Positions 8,491-15,325 of a stretch of DNA of 30,167 nt are shown piece by piece. Source of the stretch: PSRI01 sp041484195. Lineage in GTDB: Bacteria > Bacteroidota > Bacteroidia > Chitinophagales > Chitinophagaceae. The notes beneath the pieces are model-generated. The model saw nothing but the letters and a program-made list of their open reading frames with translations. It searched no databases and was not told where the DNA came from. The stretch is taken from positions 1-30,167 of the forward strand of contig JBGPHC010000040.1 in the NCBI GenBank assembly GCA_041484195.1, in the 5' to 3' direction. Each line of letters starts with the position of its first letter. Positions within the stretch are counted from its first letter, which is position 1. Position numbers and translations under genes: made by a program.

Positions 8491-9765
8491 TCAGTCCAGG
8501 ATACCCGCCAGCTCGAGGCTTTTCTTTTTGAGCTTCCTGATCTCAATATCTTCTATGATGGGTTCCGGCGCCAGGATCAGGGAAGTATTATTTTCCTTCC
8601 ACCAATTATTTTCCTTCAGTTCTGTGAAAGGCAATACACCTACCAGATATTTGCGATCACTTTCCGCATGCCATTCTTCGATCCATTCAAACTTTTCGCG
8701 TGGAACAAATTTCCAATCGTCAAAACTCACATACACTTTTATATAAATATCATTGCTGAGTTGATGGGGAATATGATGATAGAGCTTCTTGTATTCATAA
8801 CGGTAATGATACCGCAATGCCGAAATGTCGCTCAGTACGGCTGAAGCAGTAGGAAAACTACCCGCTCCCTTGCCATAAAAGAATTGATTGTCCGCGAAAC
8901 CACTTTCAATAACCACGCCGTTGAATTCATTTTTCACAAAAGCCAGGGGATCATCGGAATTCACAAATTGGGGCAACACAAAGGCGGCCACTTTGCCGTT
9001 ATTTAATTTCTTGGCTTGCGCGACGAGTTTGATTTGGAGATTTTTTTCCTTGGCGACCGCAGCATCACCCGCCTGGATGTTTTGAATACCCGTGAAAACG
9101 ATATCGCCGGGTTTTCCAACAATCCCATAAGCGTGGGTTAGCAGAAAGGTCCATTTATTTACGGCGTCGTATCCTTCCACATCCAGCGAGGGATCGGCCT
9201 CTGCGAATCCCAATTGCTGGGCCAATACCAGGGCCTGTTTGAAGTCCAGTTTCTCCTCAAACATTTTGGTAAGAATAAAATTGGTAGACCCATTTACGAT
9301 GGCTCTCATGGAATGTAACAGATCGTTGTCATAATATTCTTCCAGGTTTCTGATCACGGGTATGGACGCGCAGGCTGCCGACTCATACAAAAAAGGCTGG
9401 TCGTATTTTATTTGGAGGTCCAGGATTTCCTGCAAATGTTCCGCGATCATTTTCTTGCTGGCGCTCACAATTGCCTTCCCATTCTTCAGGGCCGTGGAAA
9501 CAATTTCGAAAGCAGGTCCCGATTCGTTGATTACTTCCACAATGACATTGATTTCAGGGTCATTCAATAATTCGAATCTATCTGTTGTGAAGAGCGATGC
9601 GGGAGCGTTTCTTTTCTTACCGGCATTCTTGATGCACACTTTTTTGATGCTGGCATTTAAAGAAGGAGTCTGTTGCATTACTTTGTATAATCCTTCTCCC
9701 ACAACGCCAAAACCAAAAAGGCCAATTGTCAACTTCTGGTGTGTTTCCATACTATTTCTATTCAT
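8491..9765 (-). CDS. hom: Homoserine dehydrogenase
   Basis: A 424-residue protein with the Rossmann start TIGLFGFGVVGEGLYKVM, the SASKKMIAEH segment and the homoserine dehydrogenase signature ADPSLDVEGYDAVNK (catalytic Asp and Lys). It reduces aspartate semialdehyde to homoserine, the carbon skeleton of methionine and threonine. There is no aspartokinase domain, so it is monofunctional; the last about 100 residues form an ACT-like or other regulatory region that I cannot assign firmly. The start overlaps the metX stop by eight bases; a second in-frame ATG is at 9750. It is the last gene of the minus-strand methionine operon. Placing hom with metX directs homoserine towards methionine. Confidence 0.93.
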   Translation of the reverse strand: MNRNSMETHQKLTIGLFGFGVVGEGLYKVMQQTPSLNASIKKVCIKNAGKKRNAPASLFTTDRFELLNDPEINVIVEVINESGPAFEIVSTALKNGKAIVSASKKMIAEHLQEILDLQIKYDQPFLYESAACASIPVIRNLEEYYDNDLLHSMRAIVNGSTNFILTKMFEEKLDFKQALVLAQQLGFAEADPSLDVEGYDAVNKWTFLLTHAYGIVGKPGDIVFTGIQNIQAGDAAVAKEKNLQIKLVAQAKKLNNGKVAAFVLPQFVNSDDPLAFVKNEFNGVVIESGFADNQFFYGKGAGSFPTASAVLSDISALRYHYRYEYKKLYHHIPHQLSNDIYIKVYVSFDDWKFVPREKFEWIEEWHAESDRKYLVGVLPFTELKENNWWKENNTSLILAPEPIIEDIEIRKLKKKSLELAGILD

Positions 9766-10825
9766 TTACAATTTTTAAATAACTCACCGAACTATCATCA
9801 ATGAATGTTTTCAATTGCGATTCTATTTTTTCGTATTCAAGCAGGAAGCCATCGTGGCCGTAAAAAGATTCGATCTCGTGGTAGAAGGCTCCGGGCACAT
9901 GCTGTGCTATGAATTGCTGTTCTATCACTGGAAATAGAATATCGGAACGGATTCCAATTACAAGCGTTCTGGCGCGTATCTGGCGCAGCGCGTTTTCAAC
10001 TGAACCCCTGTCTCTTCCCACGTCCTGCGTATCCATCGCCTGACTAAGGCGGAAATAACTGAAGGCGTTGAAACGCTTAGCAAGTTTTTCTCCCTGGTAG
10101 CGCTGGTAACTTTCGGCCGCCTCACCGCCGAACGGGTGCTGAACCGGCCATGCGGTTTTTTTGTCCCTTGGCTGAGTGAGATGGTAAGTGCTGTAATTGC
10201 GGTAACTCAATAAGGCGATACTTCGGGCCACTTTCATTCCTTCAATGCCTGCTTCGGGTTGATCCTGTTGCCAACTGGGGTCGCATTCGATACTCATGCG
10301 TTGGGAGGCGTTGAAAGCGATGCCCCAGGGTGAGTGTTGTGCATTCGTGGCAAGGGGTACGATATGGTCGAAAAGCCATGGCTCTTCAATGGCCCATTCC
10401 AGTAACTGCTGTCCTCCCATCGAACCTCCAATTCCCACATGAATACTTTCAATACCCAAAAAATCTTTCAGTGGACGGTAGGCGCGAATCATATCCCTGG
10501 TGGTGAACAAAGGGAAATCATGATACCACCTGGTATTCGTTTCCGGATTTATTTCAAGCGGGCCGATGCTGCCGTAGCAACTGCCGGGCATATTCGCGCA
10601 GACTATAAAATATTTCGAAGGGTCAAAATATCTTCCCTCGCCAACCAGGCCCGGCCACCAATCCGCAGGATTGCTATTGGCCGTGAGCGCATGGAATACC
10701 CATACCACATTATCTTTCTTACTGTTTAATTTCCCCAGGGTGGTATAAGCCAGGTGATATTGGGGAATGGTTACACCACTCTCCAATGTAAAATGGCTTT
10801 CATGGTGAAAAATTTGTGTTGACAT
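9758..10825 (-). CDS. metX: Homoserine O-acetyltransferase (alpha/beta hydrolase)
   Basis: About 355 residues from the ATG at 10825 (MSTQIFHHESHF); a further in-frame Met at 10858 would add an unlikely 11-residue tail. The MetX fold is shown by HALTANSNPADWW, the oxyanion region CYGSIGPLEINP, the nucleophile elbow GIGGSMGGQQLLEWA with its Ser, the acid in GIRSDILFPV and the His in FYGHDGFLLE. It acylates homoserine, normally with acetyl-CoA; succinyl-specific members exist and cannot be excluded by eye. The MetY gene just upstream, which uses O-acetylhomoserine with sulfide, supports the acetyl assignment. Its 3' end overlaps hom, implying translational coupling. Confidence 0.92.
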   Translation of the reverse strand: MSTQIFHHESHFTLESGVTIPQYHLAYTTLGKLNSKKDNVVWVFHALTANSNPADWWPGLVGEGRYFDPSKYFIVCANMPGSCYGSIGPLEINPETNTRWYHDFPLFTTRDMIRAYRPLKDFLGIESIHVGIGGSMGGQQLLEWAIEEPWLFDHIVPLATNAQHSPWGIAFNASQRMSIECDPSWQQDQPEAGIEGMKVARSIALLSYRNYSTYHLTQPRDKKTAWPVQHPFGGEAAESYQRYQGEKLAKRFNAFSYFRLSQAMDTQDVGRDRGSVENALRQIRARTLVIGIRSDILFPVIEQQFIAQHVPGAFYHEIESFYGHDGFLLEYEKIESQLKTFIDDSSVSYLKIVNE

Positions 10826-10922
10826 ATTCAATAAAGTGAATTTCAGGCAAAGTGGCAAGTCGGTTATTTCCGAAGAGAATTAATTTGCCAGGCTTACGAC
10901 TCTGCCTGAAATCCGGGTGATA

Positions 10923-12248
10923 TTAATTCAAAGCGAAATTTGGCTTGAACACTTTTTCGAAGGCCTGTTCAAAATCGGCCTTGATGTCTTCGATATGTTC
11001 AATGCCTACGCTGATGCGGACCAGGTTGGGCAATACGCCAGCGGCAATTTGTTCTTCTTCGCTCAGTTGTTCATGTGTAGTGGACGCGGGATGTATGGCC
11101 AGCGTCTTAGCATCTCCCATATTCGCCAGATGACTCACCAGTTTCAATGAGTCAATGAATTTGCGGCCATTTTCCTTTCCGCCTCTTATGCCGAAATTGA
11201 GGATACCTCCTTTTCCTTTTGGCAGGTATTTATTAGCCAGTTTATGATACGGGCTGCTTTCCAAGCCGGGATACCATACAAATTCTACCTGGGGATGCGA
11301 CTCCAGCCAGGTAGCAAGATCTAGCGCGTTGTCAACATGACGTTGCATACGTAGAGACAGAGTTTCCAATCCCTGTATATTCAGGAAAGCGTTGAAGGGG
11401 CTCTGACAGGCGCCAAAATCTCTCAGTCCTTCCACTCTGGCGCGAATAATGAAAGCGATATTGGGGAGCCCTAACGGGTTACCCTCACCGAAAACATCCC
11501 AGAATTTCAAACCATGATAGCCTTCACTCGGTTCAGTGAATTGAGGGAATTTGCCGTTTGCCCAGTTAAAATTACCACCGTCAATGATCACGCCGCCAAT
11601 GGTTGTACCATGCCCGCCGATCCATTTGGTGGTAGAGTCCACTACTATATTGGCGCCCCACTCAATGGCACGAAACAGGTAACCGCCACCGGCGCAAGTA
11701 TTGTCCACGATCAATGGCAGGTCATATTCCTTCGCCAGGATGGCGAATTTTTCAAAGTCAGGAATATTCAGCTTGGGATTGCCAATCGTTTCCAGGTAAA
11801 TGGCTTTGGTGTTCTTGTCAATTCGCCTCGCGAAGCTTTCCACAACATCGCCGTCTGCAAAACGAACGTCAATGCCTAAGCGCTTGAAAGCGACCTTGAA
11901 CTGGTTGTGAGTGCCCCCATACAGATAGGAGGTAGAGACAAAATTATCACCCGATTGCAGAATATTGTTGAGTGCCAGGAATTGCGCCGCCTGTCCCGAA
12001 GAAGTGGCCAGCGCTGCTACACCACCTTCCAGTGCGGCTATGCGTTTTTCAAACACATCCGTGGTTGGATTCATGATACGGGTATAGATATTACCAAATT
12101 CCTTCAATCCAAAGAGATTGGCGGCTTGTTCCGTACTGTCAAAAACGAAAGAAGTGGTTTGATAAATAGGGACCGCCCTCGCCTTCGTAGTAGGGTCGAC
12201 CTCCTGGCCTGCGTGTAGCTGTAATGTCTCGAACCTTAAGTTGCTCAT
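10923..12248 (-). CDS. metY: O-acetylhomoserine sulfhydrylase
   Basis: The Met at 12248 (MSNLRFETLQLHAGQE) is the usual family start and gives 441 residues; the frame is open back to 12353 but that extension looks noncoding. It is a PLP enzyme of the Cys/Met metabolism family. The PLP lysine is in VVDSTTKWIGGHGTTIGG, preceded by LPLIVDNTCAGGGYL. The long insertion after the lysine (GNFNWANGKFPQFTEPSEGYHGLKF) is typical of MetY rather than MetB. It joins sulfide, supplied by the divergent cys operon, to O-acetylhomoserine to give homocysteine. A 319-base gap separates it from the upstream gene. Confidence 0.92.
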   Translation of the reverse strand: MSNLRFETLQLHAGQEVDPTTKARAVPIYQTTSFVFDSTEQAANLFGLKEFGNIYTRIMNPTTDVFEKRIAALEGGVAALATSSGQAAQFLALNNILQSGDNFVSTSYLYGGTHNQFKVAFKRLGIDVRFADGDVVESFARRIDKNTKAIYLETIGNPKLNIPDFEKFAILAKEYDLPLIVDNTCAGGGYLFRAIEWGANIVVDSTTKWIGGHGTTIGGVIIDGGNFNWANGKFPQFTEPSEGYHGLKFWDVFGEGNPLGLPNIAFIIRARVEGLRDFGACQSPFNAFLNIQGLETLSLRMQRHVDNALDLATWLESHPQVEFVWYPGLESSPYHKLANKYLPKGKGGILNFGIRGGKENGRKFIDSLKLVSHLANMGDAKTLAIHPASTTHEQLSEEEQIAAGVLPNLVRISVGIEHIEDIKADFEQAFEKVFKPNFALN

Positions 12249-12567
12249 GATTACATGATTTAATGATGAATGAAATTGAATGGAAACCAATAATAGGAAC
12301 GGGGTGGTAATGGATTTGCCAAAGCCGGTATAGAAGGGGTTAATATGGATCAAAAGTATGCCTCACGGCATACAAAATTTGCAGCAGGTACGCAATGGGG
12401 CGATATTTTCGAAGGACCGTGACTTTATCATACCCTGCATGGTTACAGTGTAATATTCTATAAAATTAATTGACTTCATATTCATTTTCCAAATTTCAAG
12501 TTGTTAATTTTTTATTGGTATGGTTTAAACTCCCACCGGCAATACCTGTCTGTCCATCGGCCCCGAA
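12249..12567 (-). other. 319-base spacer between the two PLP enzyme genes, with one perfect hairpin
   Basis: No gene is seen. At 12356-12373, GTATGCC and GGCATAC form a perfect 7-bp stem around TCAC (plus-strand reading), with TTTT next in the minus-strand transcript; the short T-tract makes a full terminator doubtful. The size of the gap would allow a separate promoter or a leader element for metY, but I recognise neither a second SAM riboswitch nor a clear -7 element. Confidence 0.4.
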
Positions 12568-13764
12568 TCAGTCAATCACCGCAACTCTTGATTCAACATG
12601 CTGGTTTTCAGATTCAAACTTTTGAATTGCAGGCAAACTTTCTTCCAGGTCCCGAATTAGGTCTTCAGCGTCTTCCAGACCCACGCTAAGCCTGATGAGA
12701 CTGTCTGCAACACCTGCAGCTCTTCTTTTTTCTGCGGGAATGGATTTATGGGTCATGCTTGCCGGATGGCATAATAAACTCTTAACACCTCCCAGGCTTT
12801 CAGCAAGCTTGAACAGTTGGGTGTGCACTGCAAAATCCTGCGCGGCCTCTTCAGTATCATTGACCAGCTTGAATGAAACGATGCCGCCAAAACCCTTCGC
12901 CTGTCTGGCAGCGATAGTATGGTTCCTGTGACCAGGCAGACCAGGATAATATACTTTGTCTACCGCCTGATGGCGCTCCAGGAATTCTGCCACGAGTTGC
13001 GCATTCAAGCAGTGTTGTTTCACACGCAGTGGCAGAGTTTCAATCCCACGGATCAGCAGCCAGCTATCAAAAGGCCCTAGAATGGCACCCGACGCATTTT
13101 GTATGAATTTGATCTTTTCTCCTATAGCTGGATCTCTAGTCACCACCAGGCCAGCTATAAGATCACTATGACCTCCCAGGTATTTGGTGGCGCTGTGAAT
13201 CACAATATCAGCTCCCAGCGAAAGAGGTTTTTGTAGGGCGGGTGAAGCAAAAGTATTATCCACGCAAAATAAACATCGGTTGGCCTGGGCAATCCTGCCA
13301 ATTGCTTGTATATCCGTGATCTTGAGTGTGGGGTTAGTGGGTGTTTCTATCCAGATCAGTTTCGTTCTTGGCCCGATGGCTTTATAAACATTTTCGGCTT
13401 CAGTAGCATCAACATATTTCACCGTGATGCCGAATTTTTCATAAACCTGGCTAAATAAACGGAATGCGCCGCCATAGATATCGTCCACGGCAATGATTTC
13501 GTCCCCGCTCTTCAGCAACTTTACTACCGCGTCAATGGCGGCGAGGCCGCTTCCGAATGCGGCTCCAACCGATCCTTCTTCCAGGACAGCGATCAGATTT
13601 TCCAGGCTCGCACGGGTTGGATTATTCGTCCTTGAATAATCGAATCCCTTGTTGATTCCTGGCGCCTCCTGCACGAAGGTGGAGGTCTGATAGATGGGTA
13701 CACTTATGGCCCCTGTCAATTCATCAACCGGAACGGAATGAATGAGTTTTGTGTTTGATTGCAT
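12568..13764 (-). CDS. metB: Cystathionine gamma-synthase / gamma-lyase family PLP enzyme
   Basis: A 398-residue PLP enzyme of the trans-sulfuration family. Motifs: TGAISVPIYQTSTFVQ, YSRTNNPTRASLE, GSGLAAIDAV, the PLP-lysine region HSATKYLGGHSDLIAGL, and the C-terminal LIRLSVGLEDAEDLI. It is either a cystathionine synthase (acyl-homoserine plus cysteine) or a cystathionine lyase; the family cannot be split by eye, so metB is the best guess. It is the first gene behind the SAM-I riboswitch, 192 bases downstream of the riboswitch terminator, which favours a role on the methionine side. Confidence 0.82.
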   Translation of the reverse strand: MQSNTKLIHSVPVDELTGAISVPIYQTSTFVQEAPGINKGFDYSRTNNPTRASLENLIAVLEEGSVGAAFGSGLAAIDAVVKLLKSGDEIIAVDDIYGGAFRLFSQVYEKFGITVKYVDATEAENVYKAIGPRTKLIWIETPTNPTLKITDIQAIGRIAQANRCLFCVDNTFASPALQKPLSLGADIVIHSATKYLGGHSDLIAGLVVTRDPAIGEKIKFIQNASGAILGPFDSWLLIRGIETLPLRVKQHCLNAQLVAEFLERHQAVDKVYYPGLPGHRNHTIAARQAKGFGGIVSFKLVNDTEEAAQDFAVHTQLFKLAESLGGVKSLLCHPASMTHKSIPAEKRRAAGVADSLIRLSVGLEDAEDLIRDLEESLPAIQKFESENQHVESRVAVID

Positions 13765-13956
13765 GTTAAACAGTTTTTAACCCGCGGGATTGTCTCGCGG
13801 AATTTGTTAGACAATGACATCAACACTTAACAAGAAAATGGAGCACTAATAGTTCGGAAGAGCTTTGGATCTCGGCGAATGGATCCGATCGATCCTTGCA
13901 TGCGCTTTCTTCCTAAGCCGGTATCAATAGATTCACCGTTAACGAAGGATATACGC

Positions 13957-13989
13957 AAAAAAAAACTCTTCCGATAGTCATCAGAAGAG
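13957..13989 (-). terminator. Intrinsic terminator of the SAM-I riboswitch expression platform
   Basis: In the minus-strand transcript a 10-bp stem (13989-13980 with 13975-13966, one G-U pair, loop GACT) is followed by nine consecutive U residues (13965-13957). It lies 42 bases after the riboswitch P1 helix and 192 bases before the metB start. The segment CTGAAGAAAG at 14030-14021 is partly complementary to the terminator 5' arm and could serve as antiterminator; that part is inference. Confidence 0.9.
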
Positions 13990-14031
13990 CTTCAATATTA
14001 TAGGAGTTAGTATTAATAAGCTTTCTTCAGA

Positions 14032-14147
14032 CTTATCTGCTTCCGCCATTGGCGGAACTGGAATTGGCACCTTTTTCTCCGCTCCATGAGCGAAAGATCA
14101 GGTTGTCAAGGCTTCTTTGGGCCAGTCCCTCAGCCTTTCTTGATAAG
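14032..14147 (-). ncRNA. SAM-I riboswitch (S-box leader) controlling the methionine operon
   Basis: Read on the minus strand, the element starts CTTATC (P1 5' strand, 14147-14142) and ends GATAAG (P1 3' strand, to 14032). Between them are the nearly invariant S-box pieces: GAGGGACTGGCCC at 14131-14119, CCTTGACAACCTGATC with its kink-turn region near 14110-14095, GGTGCCAATTCC at 14071-14060, and a perfect P4 hairpin (TTCCGCC / GGCGGAA) at 14057-14041. S-adenosylmethionine binding stabilises P1 and lets the following terminator form, turning off metB-metY-metX-hom. This agrees with the gene content downstream. Confidence 0.96.
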
Positions 14148-14168
14148 TATTTTTGCAAAGAACTGGTG

Positions 14169-14202
14169 CGAAGATAATATCAAATGACCAGAATAGTCAA
14201 AA
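14169..14202 (-). promoter_or_regulatory. Probable promoter of the SAM riboswitch / met operon
   Basis: On the minus strand TTTTG (14202-14198) is followed 21 bases later by TATCTTCG (14176-14169), one base off the -7 consensus TAnnTTTG. Transcription would begin near 14161, about 14 bases before the riboswitch P1 helix. A partial dyad (CAGAAT / ATTCTG, 14189-14208) overlaps the -33 region. Confidence 0.5.
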
Positions 14203-14253
14203 ATTCTGAACTATTTTTTTTGAATTTCTCCAAAGCTGACCCACTGTCCCTAT

Positions 14254-14265
14254 TAACAATTGTTA
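14254..14265. other. 12-bp perfect palindrome in the divergent promoter region
   Basis: TAACAATTGTTA is a perfect palindrome midway between the met and cys promoters. It could be a protein-binding site, but AT-rich palindromes of this length also occur by chance. The rest of the 14148-14443 spacer holds the two promoters, a cys-type operator and no gene that I recognise. Confidence 0.3.
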
Positions 14266-14368
14266 GTTTAGGTAAACGATTTAGTGAGCTGCAATCCGGC
14301 GTCCATCCCCACTTGAGGCTCTTATGTAAAAATACGTGCCAAGCATTTTTATGATATTTTTTTGAAAA

Positions 14369-14403
14369 TTTGAGGATGGTCTGAATTTTGAGTTGTATAT
14401 TTG
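14369..14403 (+). promoter_or_regulatory. Probable promoter of the cys operon
   Basis: TATATTTG at 14396-14403 matches the Bacteroidetes -7 element TAnnTTTG exactly. A TTTG at 14369-14372 lies 23 bases upstream, at the long end of normal -33 spacing. Transcription would start close to 14410, so the leader peptide ATG at 14444 would be about 34 bases into the RNA. Confidence 0.6.
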
Positions 14404-14423
14404 TCTACTACTTTAATAGGGTA
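14401..14423. promoter_or_regulatory. Candidate sulfur-regulon operator, site A (cysH promoter)
   Basis: An imperfect dyad, CTACTA at 14405-14410 and TAATAG at 14414-14419 around a three-base centre. Across 23 positions it agrees with the site before the TonB receptor at about 15. It starts at the last bases of the -7 element and covers the expected transcription start, so a bound protein would block transcription. It is related to sites at 17578-17600 and 23641-23663. The binding protein is unknown and not encoded in the window. Confidence 0.55.
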
Positions 14424-14429
14424 TTAAAA

Positions 14430-14552
14430 TCGCTTTGCTGGTGATGAAACATTGGAAATATTGTTGTTGCTGTTGTTGCAGGTAAGAATGCTGCCAGACA
14501 ATGTATGTCCATCAACGAATTGAAATATGACTCAACCAGCTCATCAAAGCGA
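14430..14552 (+). promoter_or_regulatory. Possible long-range RNA pairing enclosing the leader peptide ORF
   Basis: TCGCTTTG at 14430-14437 is fully complementary to CAAAGCGA at 14545-14552 (cysH codons 7-9). The adjacent CTGGT at 14438-14442 is complementary to ACCAG at 14535-14539, leaving a five-base bulge on the 3' side, 13 pairs in all. The 5' arm ends directly before the leader ATG, and the 3' arm is the start of cysH. Initiation on the leader would melt the pairing. This is a paper fold only. Confidence 0.45.
14444..14485 (+). CDS. Poly-cysteine leader peptide MKHWKYCCCCCCR
   Basis: The frame from ATG 14444 to TAA 14483-14485 encodes 13 residues, MKHWKYCCCCCCR. Codons 7-12 are TGT TGT TGC TGT TGT TGC, all cysteine. 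It begins about 34 bases into the predicted transcript and ends 41 bases before the cysH ATG. In classic amino-acid attenuation a leader with a run of codons for the pathway's end product senses its charged tRNA; here cysteine is the end product of the operon that follows. Poly-cysteine leaders of cysteine genes are known from mycobacteria; I know of none described in Bacteroidota. There is no Shine-Dalgarno sequence, as is normal in this phylum. I see no intrinsic terminator between 14486 and 14527. Control is therefore more likely by ribosome position changing access to the cysH start, or by another route. Confidence 0.85.
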   Translation: MKHWKYCCCCCCR

Positions 14553-15264
14553 AATTCAAGAAACCATCTTACTCACAAGCGCTCCCGGGATAATCGAAAA
14601 TCTCCGGAGCATCGCTGGAGCATTTCCCGGCCGGGCAGTATTCTCTTCCAGTTTCAGTTGGGAAGACCAAATCATCACACATATTATTTTCACCGAAGCC
14701 TTGAATATTGAAGTGTTCACGCTGGATACCGGAAGGCTTTTTCCTGAAACTTATTCTACCTGGAGCCGCACCCTGGAGCAATATAGACAGCCCGTTCATG
14801 CCTATTACCCCGAAGCACGGGCTTTACAGGAATTCGTTACGGCAAAGGGTCCCAACAGTTTTTATGAATCGGTGGAGAACCGCAAACATTGCTGCCATAT
14901 CCGGAAAGTAGAGCCCCTTCAACGCGCGTTAAATGGAAAAAAAATCTGGATCACCGGAATCCGGGCAGCTCATTCTCCTGATCGCCATAATATGCAGCAG
15001 GTTGAATGGGATTCTGCTAATGAGATCATAAAATACCATCCCTTGCTTCACTGGACTACCGAAGAAGTGAGATCTTTCATTGATAAGAATAATATTCCTT
15101 ATAATCCTTTACACGATAAGGGATTTGTGAGTATTGGCTGCGCCCCCTGCACCAGGGCCGTGAAACCCGGTGAAGATTTTCGCGCCGGACGCTGGTGGTG
15201 GGAAGACGCAACTAAGAAAGAATGTGGATTGCATGTGCATGAAGAATTGAAATTAAATTCCTGA
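14527..15264 (+). CDS. cysH: Adenylylsulfate (APS/PAPS) reductase
   Basis: A 245-residue thioredoxin-dependent reductase that turns activated sulfate into sulfite. FSSSFSWEDQ (39-48) is the nucleotide-binding loop of the family. Cys122-Cys123 (HCCHIRKVEPL) together with Cys205 and Cys208 (GCAPCTR) form the four-cysteine [4Fe-4S] site found in APS reductases and absent from enterobacterial PAPS reductases. ECGLH near the C-terminus carries the catalytic Cys233. With no cysC kinase seen in the window, APS is the likely substrate. It is the first structural gene after the poly-Cys leader, and its first codons may pair with the leader RNA. An open frame at 14505-14711 in another register is not a gene. 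Confidence 0.94.
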   Translation: MTQPAHQSEIQETILLTSAPGIIENLRSIAGAFPGRAVFSSSFSWEDQIITHIIFTEALNIEVFTLDTGRLFPETYSTWSRTLEQYRQPVHAYYPEARALQEFVTAKGPNSFYESVENRKHCCHIRKVEPLQRALNGKKIWITGIRAAHSPDRHNMQQVEWDSANEIIKYHPLLHWTTEEVRSFIDKNNIPYNPLHDKGFVSIGCAPCTRAVKPGEDFRAGRWWWEDATKKECGLHVHEELKLNS

Positions 15265-15325
15265 AACATAAGAGATACAGGAATCAGGGGAAAGAAAAAT
15301 CATAACAATTAACCAATCACCCGAT

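Noticed and set aside
13827..13901. A 24-codon minus-strand frame (starts MQGSIGSIRRDP) between the SAM riboswitch terminator and metB
   Set aside because: No run of Met or other regulatory codons, no ribosome-binding evidence, and short frames of this size are expected by chance.
14486..14526. Intrinsic terminator between the poly-Cys leader and cysH
   Set aside because: Only short stems (for example GACA / TGTC) and no T-tract; a transcriptional attenuator of the classic kind is not supported here.
14505..14711. A 68-codon plus-strand frame overlapping the start of cysH
   Set aside because: It is an out-of-register reading of the true cysH gene; the cysH frame has all family motifs.
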